From the NCBI RefSeq assembly GCF_013177675.1, contig NZ_CP042652.1, forward strand, positions 372,001 through 436,000: 64,000 bases of DNA. The letters are read 5' to 3'. Under the pieces are notes generated by a model. It was not told the origin of the DNA. It did no database searches and saw only the letters and a program-made list of their open reading frames with translations. Below, piece after piece: positions 25,368-35,247 of this stretch (the first letter of the stretch is position 1; each line of letters starts with the position of its first letter). This DNA is from Arcobacter acticola (GTDB lineage: Bacteria; Campylobacterota; Campylobacteria; Campylobacterales; Arcobacteraceae). The position numbers and the translations under genes were made by a program.

Positions 25368-26498
25368 ATGAATTTTGAAAAATATCCATTTGAAAGATTA
25401 ACTGAGTTATTGCAAGATATAATTCCAAATGAAAAATATGAATTATCAGCTTTAACAATAGGTGAACCAAAATTTGAAACACCTCAATTTATACAAGATA
25501 AATTAAAAGAAACAAGCTCTTTATTAAAAAAATATCCATCAACAATTGGTGAGCCATTTTTAAGAGAATCAATGATAAATTTTGTAAAAACAAGATTTAA
25601 TGTAAGTTTGCAAATGAATCAAATTATTCCATCATTTGGAACAAGAGAAGTTTTATTTAACTTCCCTCAATTTGCTTTATTTAATAAAAAAAATCCAGTA
25701 ATTGCTTTTACAAACCCTTTTTATCAAATCTATGAAGGAGCTGCTATTGCTGCAAGAGCAGAAGTTATTCATATTGATTTAACAAAAGAGAATAACTTTA
25801 AAGCAAATCTTAGTGATGAAGATTTAAAAAGATGTGATTTAGTAATAATAAACTTTCCAAATAATCCAACATCAGCTTCAATGAGTATTGAAGAGCTTGG
25901 ATCTTGGGTAGAAAAAGCTTTAAAATATGATTTTATTTTAGTAAATGATGAGTGTTATTCAGAAATTTATTTTGATGAGAAAACAAAACCAGCTTCACTT
26001 TTAGAAGCTTCACTTCTTGTTGGAAATGAAAGCTTCAAAAATATTCTTGTTATGAATTCTATATCAAAAAGAAGTAGTGCGCCAGGTTTACGAAGCGGTT
26101 TCATAGCAGGTGATGAGCAAATTTTAAAAGAGTATTTACAATATAGAACTTATGTAGGATGTGCAAGTCCTGTTCCTCTACAAGAAGCAGCAGCTGTTGC
26201 TTGGAATGATCAAGAACATGTAGCTGGTTTTAGAAAAATCTACAAAAAGAATTTTGAAATAGCAAACGAGATTTTAGGTACACCAATTCCTGATGCAACT
26301 TTTTATATTTGGCTTGAAGTAGAAGATGAACTTGAATTTACAAGAAACTTATATAAAGAAAAAAATGTAAAAGTATTACCAGGAAGCTTTTTAGGAAGAA
26401 ATGGTTTAGGAAAAGGATATATTAGAATTGCTCTTGTGGAAAATGAAATTAAAACAAGAGATGTACTTACAAGATTAAAGGATTTTATAGATGGATAA
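25368..26498 (+). CDS. Class I/II PLP-dependent aminotransferase, DapC-like
   Basis: A 376-residue fold-type I aminotransferase. Seen: the N-terminal FEKYPFERLTELLQDIIP, TIGEPKFETP (substrate-binding Gly), PSTIGEPFLRESM, NFPNNPTSASMS, the Asp/Tyr pair NDECYSEIYFDEKTKP and the Schiff-base lysine motif NSISKRSSAPGLRSGF. The pattern fits the succinyldiaminopimelate aminotransferase (DapC) group used for lysine and peptidoglycan synthesis, consistent with murC two genes later, but substrate cannot be fixed by eye. The start at 25368 follows a good AAAGGA (25354-25359) site; the frame opens earlier at 25344. Confidence 0.85.
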   Translation: MNFEKYPFERLTELLQDIIPNEKYELSALTIGEPKFETPQFIQDKLKETSSLLKKYPSTIGEPFLRESMINFVKTRFNVSLQMNQIIPSFGTREVLFNFPQFALFNKKNPVIAFTNPFYQIYEGAAIAARAEVIHIDLTKENNFKANLSDEDLKRCDLVIINFPNNPTSASMSIEELGSWVEKALKYDFILVNDECYSEIYFDEKTKPASLLEASLLVGNESFKNILVMNSISKRSSAPGLRSGFIAGDEQILKEYLQYRTYVGCASPVPLQEAAAVAWNDQEHVAGFRKIYKKNFEIANEILGTPIPDATFYIWLEVEDELEFTRNLYKEKNVKVLPGSFLGRNGLGKGYIRIALVENEIKTRDVLTRLKDFIDG

Positions 26499-27072
26499 AG
26501 AAGCATTATTTGAAGCAAGAACAAACCCAGATTTTTTAAAATATTTAGAAGAAGCCAGAATTAACTCTATGAAAGCTGAAGATATTGGATTAATGTATGA
26601 AACATTAGATTCTATGTTAGTTTTAGATTTAGATGAAGAAAAAGTAAATAAATTATATGAGCAAATTTTAAAAACATCATTTTCTAATGTGGAAAAGATT
26701 TTAAGTAAACATGCAAAATTAAATCTTGAAGATGATAATTTATTATACGTAAGAGCTTTATATGAACATGCTATTGAAAAATGGTCCCATGATAATTTTG
26801 ATGGGGCAAAAGATCTGATTTTTGTTTTGGCAAATATCGTTGACGACGAATCTTTAGTAAAATCTTTAAAGATTTTAATTGTATTTTTATCATCAAAAAT
26901 AGGACTTGATGATTTTTATGATACAAGAGTTGATTTAGAAGCTGATGTTGATGATGAAAAATATGGATATTTTATTACAAATTTTAACTTTGATAATCAA
27001 GAGTTTTTAGATGAAAATAAAGATATTTTAGAAACTGAATATAAAAATTTAAAACATTTATTAGGAAATTAA
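26491..27072 (+). CDS. Acidic helical protein of unknown function
   Basis: I do not recognise this 193-residue protein. It is acidic, helical (MDKEALFEARTNPDFLKYLE, then YETLDSMLVLDLDEEKVNKL) and has no signal peptide, membrane segment or obvious metal site. It overlaps the end of the aminotransferase gene by eight bases and its stop abuts the murC start, so it is locked into a cell-wall-precursor operon and probably made in fixed ratio to its neighbours. A cytoplasmic partner of the DapC-like enzyme or MurC is possible, but only by context. Confidence 0.7.
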   Translation: MDKEALFEARTNPDFLKYLEEARINSMKAEDIGLMYETLDSMLVLDLDEEKVNKLYEQILKTSFSNVEKILSKHAKLNLEDDNLLYVRALYEHAIEKWSHDNFDGAKDLIFVLANIVDDESLVKSLKILIVFLSSKIGLDDFYDTRVDLEADVDDEKYGYFITNFNFDNQEFLDENKDILETEYKNLKHLLGN

Positions 27073-28377
27073 TTGAAAGTACATTTTATAGGAATTGGTG
27101 GAATTGGTCTTTCTGCCTTAGCAAGATTTTTAAATTTTGACGGGCATGAAGTAAGTGGTTCTGATATGAAAAGCTCTTTAATTACAAAAGCTTTAGAGGA
27201 TGAAGGAATAAAAGTTTTTTGTCCACAAAGTGAAACAAATATAAAAGATGATTTTGATTTAGTTATATACTCAGCCGCTGTTACAGATGAAAATCCTGAA
27301 TTAATAGAAGCTAGACTTAAACAAATAAGAACACTTTCAAGAAAAGAAGCACTTCCTATTATTTTAGGGGATAAGAAAAACTATTGTGTTGCAGGAGCTC
27401 ACGGCAAATCAACTACAACTGCTATCTTAGCTTCGATACTTCAAAGTAGCGCATTAATAGGAGCTATTTCAAAAGATTTTGGTTCAAACTTTAGATATGT
27501 AAATGATTTAATAGCTTTCGAAGCTGATGAGTCTGATGCATCTTTTTTACTTTCTAATCCTTATTGTGCAATTGTTACAAATGCTGAACCTGAGCATATG
27601 GAATATTATCACTATGATTATGATAAATTTTATGAGTCATATGAAAGATTTATCTCACTTGCTACAAAAAAAGTAGTAAATGGTGAAGATAAAGATATTA
27701 AAAAATTGAAAATCGAAGATGCAACTTATCTATATCCATCTAAAGATATTAAAAATCTTTGTTATACCCTAAGAGATAATCAACCTTGTACTAAATTTGA
27801 TTTAAAAGATTTAGGTACATTTGAGGTTTGGGGGTTTGGTTTTCATATGGCTTCAAATGCTTCATTAGCGATACTTGCTGCACTGAATGAACTTGATGTT
27901 GAAACTATTAGAAAAAATCTTTTAAACTATAAAGGTATTAAAAAAAGATTTGATATTGTTCAAGCAAATGATAAATTTGTTGTAATTGATGATTATGCTC
28001 ATCATCCAACAGAAATTGAAGCAACTATGAAATCAATTGAGTTATATGATAATCTTACTAATCTAAATAAAAGAATAGTTCTTTGGCAACCACATAAATA
28101 TAGTAGAACTAGTGATAATCTAGAAGGTTTTAAAAAATGTTTTAGAAGATGTGACGAACTTATTATTTTACCAATTTGGACGATTCCAGGTGAGAAAAAA
28201 ATTGATATCGATTTCCAAAAAGAATTTGCAGCATATAATCCAATTTTTGCAGATAGAATCTCTACAACAGAAGGTAGAGTTGATTTAATAAAAGATGAAA
28301 AGATTATAAAAAGTTACGATGAAGGTATTTTTTTAGGTGTTGGTGCTGGTGATATTACTTATCAGTTAAGACACTAA
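27073..28377 (+). CDS. murC: UDP-N-acetylmuramate--L-alanine ligase MurC
   Basis: MurC adds L-alanine to UDP-MurNAc, the first peptide step of peptidoglycan synthesis. The 434-residue Mur ligase has an N-terminal Rossmann motif HFIGIGGIGLSALARFL, the ATP loop GAHGKSTTTAI (about 112-122), EADESDASFL, the central EPEHMEYY and the C-terminal IDDYAHHPTEI. Start is TTG at 27073, immediately after the previous stop, behind AGGAAA. The length is a little shorter than in E. coli, as is common in this group. It is followed by a 12-bp hairpin. Confidence 0.96.
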   Translation: MKVHFIGIGGIGLSALARFLNFDGHEVSGSDMKSSLITKALEDEGIKVFCPQSETNIKDDFDLVIYSAAVTDENPELIEARLKQIRTLSRKEALPIILGDKKNYCVAGAHGKSTTTAILASILQSSALIGAISKDFGSNFRYVNDLIAFEADESDASFLLSNPYCAIVTNAEPEHMEYYHYDYDKFYESYERFISLATKKVVNGEDKDIKKLKIEDATYLYPSKDIKNLCYTLRDNQPCTKFDLKDLGTFEVWGFGFHMASNASLAILAALNELDVETIRKNLLNYKGIKKRFDIVQANDKFVVIDDYAHHPTEIEATMKSIELYDNLTNLNKRIVLWQPHKYSRTSDNLEGFKKCFRRCDELIILPIWTIPGEKKIDIDFQKEFAAYNPIFADRISTTEGRVDLIKDEKIIKSYDEGIFLGVGAGDITYQLRH

Positions 28378-28393
28378 AACTTTATAAATTCCC

Positions 28394-28426
28394 CATTTTT
28401 TACTTTACCTTTTTAAGTAAAAAATG
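28394..28426 (+). terminator. Hairpin after murC
   Basis: CATTTTTTACTT (28394-28405) pairs perfectly with AAGTAAAAAATG (28415-28426) around a 9-nt loop. There is little T tract after it. It is the only structure seen in the 180-bp murC-nhaA spacer, which otherwise should hold the nhaA promoter. Confidence 0.55.
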
Positions 28427-28557
28427 AGTGTTTATCTTCTATAGATTCTAAAATACCATCTTTTTTAAAAGTGCATTTTTTATCTTATGTTTAATATTTA
28501 AAAATAAATAAAGCTTTCTACACTAAAATATATGTATTAACTTTAAGGATAATTATT

Positions 28558-29739
28558 ATGAAAGTTTTAGTTGGAAAATTTCTAGAAAAAGAGTCTTCTT
28601 CTGGCATCATCTTAATTTTTGTTACTATTATTGCATTAATATTTAGTAATACTTTTCTTTCAGAATTTTATAATACATTTTTACATACAAAAATAGAGTT
28701 TAGAGTAGGAACTTTTCTTGAAATTTCAAAACCTTTAATTTTGTGGGTAAATGATGGGCTTATGGCAATTTTCTTTCTAATGATTGGCTTAGAGATAAAA
28801 AGAGAATTAATACTAGGACATCTTTCAAAACTTTCACATGTAACTCTTCCTTTAATTGGTGCTCTTGGTGGAATGGTAGTGCCTGCTTTAGTTTTTGCAG
28901 CTTTTAATAGTGCTGATGATTTTGCATTAAGGGGTTGGGCAATTCCTACCGCCACAGATATAGCCTTTGCCCTTGGGATTTTATCTTTACTTGGAAAAAG
29001 AGTGCCAACATCATTAAAAATATTTTTAATGGCACTTGCAATATTTGATGATTTAGGTGCAATTTTAATTATTGCATTTTTTTATACTGCTGAATTATCT
29101 GTTATATCTTTAGTTTTTGGAACAGTATGTATTTTTATTTTGATACTATTAAATAGATTTAAAGTTACATATTTAAGTATTTATGCAGTAATTGGGTTTA
29201 TTCTTTGGATTTGCGTTTTAAAAACAGGAGTTCATGCAACTTTAACAGGAATAATTCTCGCTTTTACAATACCTTTGAGTGTTGTAAATGAAAAAAGAAA
29301 ACATATATCTCCTATTAGAACTTTAGAGCATTTTATCCATAATTGGGTGGCATATTTTATATTACCAATGTTTGCTTTTGTAAATGCTGGAATTGATTTA
29401 AGACTTATATCTTTAGAACAAATGAATAATTCTGTTTCATGGGGAATATTTTTAGGACTATTTATAGGAAAGCAATTAGGAGTATTTTCTTTTGTATATC
29501 TTGCTGTTAAATTAAATTTAACAAAGCTTCCTACAAATGTTTCATGGCTTCAATTATATGGAGTCGCAGTTTTAACAGGAGTAGGCTTTACTATGAGTTT
29601 ATTTATTGATTCTTTAGCTTATGTTGATTCATCTATATTCTTTTATACTGATAAACTAGCTATTTTATTGGGTTCTTTATTTTCAGGAATCATTGGATAT
29701 ATAATTTTGTTAAATGCAAAAAAGAAAAAATTAATTTAA
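28558..29739 (+). CDS. nhaA: Na+/H+ antiporter NhaA
   Basis: NhaA exchanges external protons for internal sodium and sets pH and salt tolerance. The 393-residue protein has about 12 membrane helices. Seen: the N-terminal SSGIILIFVTIIALIFSNT, PLILWVNDGLMAIFFLMIGLEIKRE, the core IPTATDIAFALG and the paired aspartates in LAIFDDLGAILIIAFFYT (transport site), and GVGFTMSLFI near the C-terminus. Length is normal (about 390). An AAGGA ribosome site precedes the ATG. It overlaps the dprA end by four bases in convergent orientation. Confidence 0.96.
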   Translation: MKVLVGKFLEKESSSGIILIFVTIIALIFSNTFLSEFYNTFLHTKIEFRVGTFLEISKPLILWVNDGLMAIFFLMIGLEIKRELILGHLSKLSHVTLPLIGALGGMVVPALVFAAFNSADDFALRGWAIPTATDIAFALGILSLLGKRVPTSLKIFLMALAIFDDLGAILIIAFFYTAELSVISLVFGTVCIFILILLNRFKVTYLSIYAVIGFILWICVLKTGVHATLTGIILAFTIPLSVVNEKRKHISPIRTLEHFIHNWVAYFILPMFAFVNAGIDLRLISLEQMNNSVSWGIFLGLFIGKQLGVFSFVYLAVKLNLTKLPTNVSWLQLYGVAVLTGVGFTMSLFIDSLAYVDSSIFFYTDKLAILLGSLFSGIIGYIILLNAKKKKLI

Positions 29740-30509
29740 ATTACTTGAACTTTTCCATTTTCTATTTTTATTTTTCCTTCTAGTTCATATTCAAATATCT
29801 TATTAGGGAATTTATTCATAGCTTCTTCATAACTTGGATTATTTTTACAAAATCTTAAAACTTCATCTTGTGTAGGATTATTTTTAACTCCTGTAATCTC
29901 TTCAATAAACCCATCAATATCATAAATTACAGTGATTAAATTTTGTTTAACTAAATTTTGAGTACCTAAACTTTCATTTAATCTATGAGGCAATGTATAA
30001 ACTTTTTTACCCATATTTAAGGCATAGTGAATTGAAGTTAATGTTCCTGAATTTATATCAGCCTGTGTGACAATTAATATATCTCCTAAAGATACAACTA
30101 TTTCATTTCTTAGAACAAAAGTATAGTTTCTTGCTTTTTCATTTTCTTTATAAGCTGAAAGAATCAATCCATTTCTTTCTATATCAATTATCAGGTTTTT
30201 ATTTATTGCAGGATATCTAATATCTAAGCCGTTTGCTACAACTGCTATTGTGTTAGTAGATTTTGCTCCTTGATGTGCAATTGCATCTACTCCCATAGCT
30301 GCACCACTAACTATGCAGATTCCTGAATCTGATAGTTTTGACGCTAATTTGTAGGTAAACTCTTTTGTATAAGAATTTGGTCTTCTAGTTCCTACTATAG
30401 AAATCTTTTTTTTCTTTAGTAGGGTAGTATTTCCAATATAAAAAAGTTCATTTGGGTATTTTTTCATTGATGATAACTCATCAATTTTAAAGTTTATTTT
30501 TGAAATCAT
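29736..30509 (-). CDS. dprA: DNA-processing protein DprA
   Basis: DprA loads RecA on incoming single-stranded DNA during natural transformation. The 257-residue Rossmann-like protein has ISIVGTRRPNSYTKEFTYKL, VSGAAMGVDAIAHQGA, GLDIRYPAINKNLI and SGTLTSIHYALNMGKKVYTLPHR, all signatures of the DNA-binding domain. The N-terminal SAM domain of longer DprA proteins is absent, and the C-terminal part is short, as in other Campylobacterota. It lies downstream of the deacetylase gene in the leftward direction and suggests transformation competence. Confidence 0.93.
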   Translation of the reverse strand: MISKINFKIDELSSMKKYPNELFYIGNTTLLKKKKISIVGTRRPNSYTKEFTYKLASKLSDSGICIVSGAAMGVDAIAHQGAKSTNTIAVVANGLDIRYPAINKNLIIDIERNGLILSAYKENEKARNYTFVLRNEIVVSLGDILIVTQADINSGTLTSIHYALNMGKKVYTLPHRLNESLGTQNLVKQNLITVIYDIDGFIEEITGVKNNPTQDEVLRFCKNNPSYEEAMNKFPNKIFEYELEGKIKIENGKVQVI

Positions 30510-30550
30510 AAATCTCCATTATAATAAAATAAATTATTATAACAGATTTT

Positions 30551-31765
30551 TTATAAATATGGAAGTTTATTCATATAAATAGGTTCAACATCTTTAAGAA
30601 GATGTTTTGACTCTTTTAGAACTTTTAGTGTGATATCATGAGGATGCCCAATTGCTATTGCATATCCTTGTTTTTTTGCTATTTCAATAGCTTTTATTAA
30701 TTGAGTTTGAATAGATTTATAGTCTCTATCATTATCTATAAAAGTATTTCTTACAATATACGGCATATCATATTTTTTTGCATATTTTTTAATTACTGAT
30801 TTAGCACTTGTTCTACTATCAACAAATATAAAATTATATTTTTTTAGTGCACGAAATAATTTATCAACAGCTTCTTCATTTTCAGTAAACACTGAACCTG
30901 TATGATTATTTGTATAAATTGCATTTGGATACCAATCTCTAAGTTGTTTAACTCTTTTTTCAATAGTTTCATATGAGTCTGTAATTTTCAGAGTATTTAT
31001 TTCTTCACCTTTAAATGCACTCGATGCTTGCATAGGAAAATGTATCATATAAAATGGTAAATTTTGAGCTATACTTGCAGAATCTTTGTGTGTTTTTGTT
31101 GGTGGTAAAAACGCCATATTAACTGTGTAGCCAATATTTAAAATCTTGTCTTTTTGTGCTTTTGTACTAACATCATCAATTAATATTACAAGTTTTGCTT
31201 TAGTATCTTTGTTATATTTAAAAGTATCTTTTTTAGTAATAATATTTTTTTCATCTATAGGGATTACTTTTTTTACTTCTTTTATCTCTTTTATTATTTC
31301 TTTAGGTTCTTCTTTCTTTTCTTCTTTTTCTTTATTATCATTAATTATTGTTTCTAATTTTTTCTTATCTTCTTTTATTTCTTCAACTTTTTTTAATACT
31401 TCTTCATTTTCTTTATTTATTAATTCTGTTGCTTCATCTTTTTCTATAATTATATTATCAAATTCTTTTGTATATTCTTCAAATTTTTCATGTTTATCTT
31501 GTGTTTTATTCAGTTCATCAAAATATTCTTCGGGTGTTTTTTCTTCAAAAGTTTTGATTTCATTTGTTGGTATATTTATAATTTCTTTTTTATTTTCTAA
31601 GATATTATCTGTTTTTACTGAACTGGGACTTTCTTTTTTCATTAAGTAATAGCTAAGAGCTGATGCTATTATAGTAATTATTAATAATGATAAAAAATAT
31701 AGTGGTAATTTATTTTTCTTAATATTATTTTTTTTACTTTTTGATTTATTTTTTTTATGATTCAT
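30551..31765 (-). CDS. Divergent polysaccharide deacetylase family protein, membrane-anchored
   Basis: A 404-residue bitopic protein. It has a Lys/Asn-rich cytoplasmic N-terminus (about 1-22), one membrane helix (about 23-43), an extended Glu/Lys-rich periplasmic linker (about 55-185) and a C-terminal domain (about 195-404) of the divergent polysaccharide deacetylase family: LVILIDDVSTKAQKD with the metal-type Asp pair, FYMIHFPMQ, TNNHTGS and GYAIAIGHPHDITLKVL. The family is related to carbohydrate esterases; the substrate is unknown, with peptidoglycan or an envelope polysaccharide as plausible targets. The linker length would let the domain reach well across the periplasm. Confidence 0.85.
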   Translation of the reverse strand: MNHKKNKSKSKKNNIKKNKLPLYFLSLLIITIIASALSYYLMKKESPSSVKTDNILENKKEIINIPTNEIKTFEEKTPEEYFDELNKTQDKHEKFEEYTKEFDNIIIEKDEATELINKENEEVLKKVEEIKEDKKKLETIINDNKEKEEKKEEPKEIIKEIKEVKKVIPIDEKNIITKKDTFKYNKDTKAKLVILIDDVSTKAQKDKILNIGYTVNMAFLPPTKTHKDSASIAQNLPFYMIHFPMQASSAFKGEEINTLKITDSYETIEKRVKQLRDWYPNAIYTNNHTGSVFTENEEAVDKLFRALKKYNFIFVDSRTSAKSVIKKYAKKYDMPYIVRNTFIDNDRDYKSIQTQLIKAIEIAKKQGYAIAIGHPHDITLKVLKESKHLLKDVEPIYMNKLPYL

Positions 31766-31777
31766 ATAAGTAGTTTT

Positions 31778-31804
31778 ATTTAAGGAAGAAAATCTTCCTT
31801 AAAT
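31778..31804. repeat. Hairpin between ilvC and the deacetylase gene
   Basis: ATTTAAGGAAGA (31778-31789) and TCTTCCTTAAAT (31793-31804) form a perfect 12-bp stem with an AAA loop. It lies just after ilvC (leftward) and just before the deacetylase start, so it may end or attenuate ilvC transcripts; no T tract follows. It also contains the AAGGAAGA complement of the deacetylase ribosome-site region. Confidence 0.6.
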
Positions 31805-31810
31805 TAATTT

Positions 31811-32863
<1,053 letters not shown>

Positions 32864-32966
32864 TCATTATACAAAAAACAATCTAAATGTTAGATAACGT
32901 AAAAAATTAAAGGGAAGAATACTTTTAGTTTAGCTATTATTATGAGATTATTAAAAAGGAATAAAT

Positions 32967-34817
32967 TTGCTAAAAGAACTATTTAAAAAAATTCAAACAG
33001 ATTGTAAGACATACTCAAAAGAGGAGCTAATACAAATTGAAAATTTTTTAAAAGAAGATATTATTGTTAAAAATGAGAATAATAACTATGAATTAAATTC
33101 AAAATATAAAGTTGCAATTGTAAATGTTGGAAAAAATTTAGTTATTTTAGAAGATTTATTAAGTGAGCATAAAAATATTAAAATTGAATTTGATGATTTA
33201 AATGGTGCTTATAATGGTGATTTAGTTTTAGCAAAAAGAATTTTTAATCCAAGAAGCAGAGTAAAAGCTAAAATAGTAAGAATTCTTGATGGTAAAAAGA
33301 ATGAAGTATTAGTTTATATAAAAGATAAAGCATTTCATACTGTAAAAGAAAATATAAGATTAGAGAATAAAAATGCATTAAAATATAATGAAGGTGATGT
33401 TTTATTAGTAGATAATAAATCACTTGATTTAATTAAAAATCTAGGAAATATAGAAGATCCTAATATTGATGAATTTATTTCTTTACATTTATATCAAGAA
33501 ATATATAGACTTGAAAAGCATCTAGAAGTAGATGCAAAAATGGATGATACAAAACAAAGAGTAGATTTAAGAGATTTATGCTTTTGTACAATTGATCCAA
33601 ATAGTGCAAAAGATCATGATGATGCAATTTATTTTGATACAAAAGAAAATATTTTATATGTAGCAATTGCAGATGTTTCTTATTTTGTAAAAGAAGGAAG
33701 TGAGCTTGATTTATTAGCATTTAAAAAATCAACATCTATTTATCTACCTCAAAAAGTACTTCCAATGTTACCTCCTGTTTTAAGTGAAGATATGTGTTCT
33801 TTAAAAGAAGGGCAAGATAGATACTCTTATGTTTTTAAAATGTATTTAGATGTACAAAATCAAAGTGTTAAAAAATCAGAACTTTTTGAAGCAATAATAA
33901 AATCCCACAAAAATTTTTCTTATGGAAGAATAGATAGGGTAATTGAAGGACACTTAGATCAGTATTCAAAAATTGAAAAAGAGATATTTGATTATTTGAT
34001 TCCTTTTTATGAAATAAGCAAAAAATTTAGAGCAAAAAGATTACTAAAAGGTTATGATTTTAGAACCAGTGAAAATAGATTAAAATTAAGAAACTCTAAG
34101 CTTGAATCAATAGAAGTTGAAACATCAACATCCTCTCATCAATTAGTTGAAGAGTGCATGTTACTCGCAAATATAGAAGCCAGTAAAAAAGTTAATACAG
34201 TTGGAATTTATAGAATTCATGAAGAACCTGCTTTCAAAGCAATTTCAAAACTTGTTGATGATGTGAATATTTTAGGAGTTAATGCAAAACTTCAAAGTGA
34301 TGTTCACGAAACTATTTTGCATATTCAGCAAAAAGCTAAAATAGCTATGTTAAGTGCTGAAATTGATGAACTTATAATTCAATCACAAACTCAAGCAAAA
34401 TATTCATCAAAAAATCTAGGACATTTTGGTTTAGGATTTTCTTCTTATTCACACTTCACATCTCCAATTAGAAGATATTCAGATTTGGTTTTACATAGAA
34501 TTCTAAAAACAAAACAAACTCCAAAAAATATAGATGATGTTTGTTCACATATTTCATTAAATGAAAGAAAAGTTGATCAACTAGTTTGGGATTTTGAAGA
34601 CAGAATTTATGCACGTTGGGCAGCAGATAATATAGGTGAAGATATAAAAGTAAAAGTTGTAGATACTGAAAAAGGAAGAGCAGTTTGTTATGAAAATATG
34701 ATTGGAATGAAAGTGGTTTTAGAAAATTACAAAGGGCAGAAATTATTTTCTAAAATGGGAGTAAAAATAAAATCAGCCGATATAGTAACAAAAATTATAA
34801 TAGCAACAATTAAATAG
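32967..34817 (+). CDS. rnr: Ribonuclease R / VacB family exoribonuclease
   Basis: A 616-residue RNase II-superfamily 3'-5' exonuclease that degrades structured RNA. After an N-terminal cold-shock-like region (about 60-140) comes the RNB domain with CTIDPNSAKDHDDAIYFD (metal-binding Asp residues, about 205-225), YLPQKVLPMLPP, IYRIHEEP and HFTSPIRRYSDLVLHR, and then a C-terminal S1-like segment. It is shorter than E. coli RNase R, as is typical for Campylobacterota. Translation starts at TTG 32967 behind AAAGGA. It overlaps the fliW end by eight bases in convergent orientation. Confidence 0.92.
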   Translation: MLKELFKKIQTDCKTYSKEELIQIENFLKEDIIVKNENNNYELNSKYKVAIVNVGKNLVILEDLLSEHKNIKIEFDDLNGAYNGDLVLAKRIFNPRSRVKAKIVRILDGKKNEVLVYIKDKAFHTVKENIRLENKNALKYNEGDVLLVDNKSLDLIKNLGNIEDPNIDEFISLHLYQEIYRLEKHLEVDAKMDDTKQRVDLRDLCFCTIDPNSAKDHDDAIYFDTKENILYVAIADVSYFVKEGSELDLLAFKKSTSIYLPQKVLPMLPPVLSEDMCSLKEGQDRYSYVFKMYLDVQNQSVKKSELFEAIIKSHKNFSYGRIDRVIEGHLDQYSKIEKEIFDYLIPFYEISKKFRAKRLLKGYDFRTSENRLKLRNSKLESIEVETSTSSHQLVEECMLLANIEASKKVNTVGIYRIHEEPAFKAISKLVDDVNILGVNAKLQSDVHETILHIQQKAKIAMLSAEIDELIIQSQTQAKYSSKNLGHFGLGFSSYSHFTSPIRRYSDLVLHRILKTKQTPKNIDDVCSHISLNERKVDQLVWDFEDRIYARWAADNIGEDIKVKVVDTEKGRAVCYENMIGMKVVLENYKGQKLFSKMGVKIKSADIVTKIIIATIK

Positions 34818-35181
34818 CACACTCATCAATTGAGGCTAAACATGGGTCAACTTTTAAAGAAGTAAGATATTGACCGATTAGTTTCTCTTTTTCATTAATT
34901 AAAATAGGTGAAATAAGATTTACAATTGAATTTTCAATAGGATTTTGAGAAACAACTACAAAATAAGTATCAAAATCATTTTTAGATTTAATTTTTAATT
35001 TTTCTAAAGCGCTATCATCTATTTCAAAATTAAATGATATTTTATTTAAAGCCTTGATATTCATAACTGTAATTTTTGTTTTTTCATTCAAAACTAGAAA
35101 TGAAAAAGACTCATCAATCTTCTCAATTGATAAACTATTAAAGCCCTCAAAACCTAATATTGGAAGAACTATTTTGTACAT
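34810..35181 (-). CDS. fliW: Flagellar assembly factor FliW
   Basis: FliW binds flagellin and the translational repressor CsrA, linking flagellin level to its translation. The 123-residue protein has IVLPILGFEGFNSLSIEKID with the family GF.G pattern, FLVLNEK, and DTYFVVVSQNPIENSIVNLI with SPILINEKEKLIGQ, close to the FliW signature of a beta-rich fold. Length is normal at 120-150. Neither csrA nor a flagellin gene is adjacent, though flagellar genes occur at 0.4-8.8 kb. It is divergent from holA. Confidence 0.9.
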   Translation of the reverse strand: MYKIVLPILGFEGFNSLSIEKIDESFSFLVLNEKTKITVMNIKALNKISFNFEIDDSALEKLKIKSKNDFDTYFVVVSQNPIENSIVNLISPILINEKEKLIGQYLTSLKVDPCLASIDECAI

Positions 35182-35235
35182 AATCTTACTCCTAATTTAA
35201 TCTATAATTAAATTGTATTAAAAGTAAACTTAGGA

Positions 35236-35241
35236 TATCAT
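35236..35241 (+). promoter_or_regulatory. -10-like box very close to the holA start
   Basis: TATCAT ends six bases before the holA ATG (35248). The nearest purine-rich stretch, AGGA at 35232-35235, is too far upstream (12 bases) to serve well as ribosome site. A leaderless transcript is possible. Confidence 0.35.
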
Positions 35242-35247
35242 CTGCCC

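Noticed and set aside
31146-31649. 167-codon open frame rich in Ser, Phe and Ile
   Set aside because: It is the antisense of the Glu/Lys-rich linker of the deacetylase protein, which explains the odd composition.
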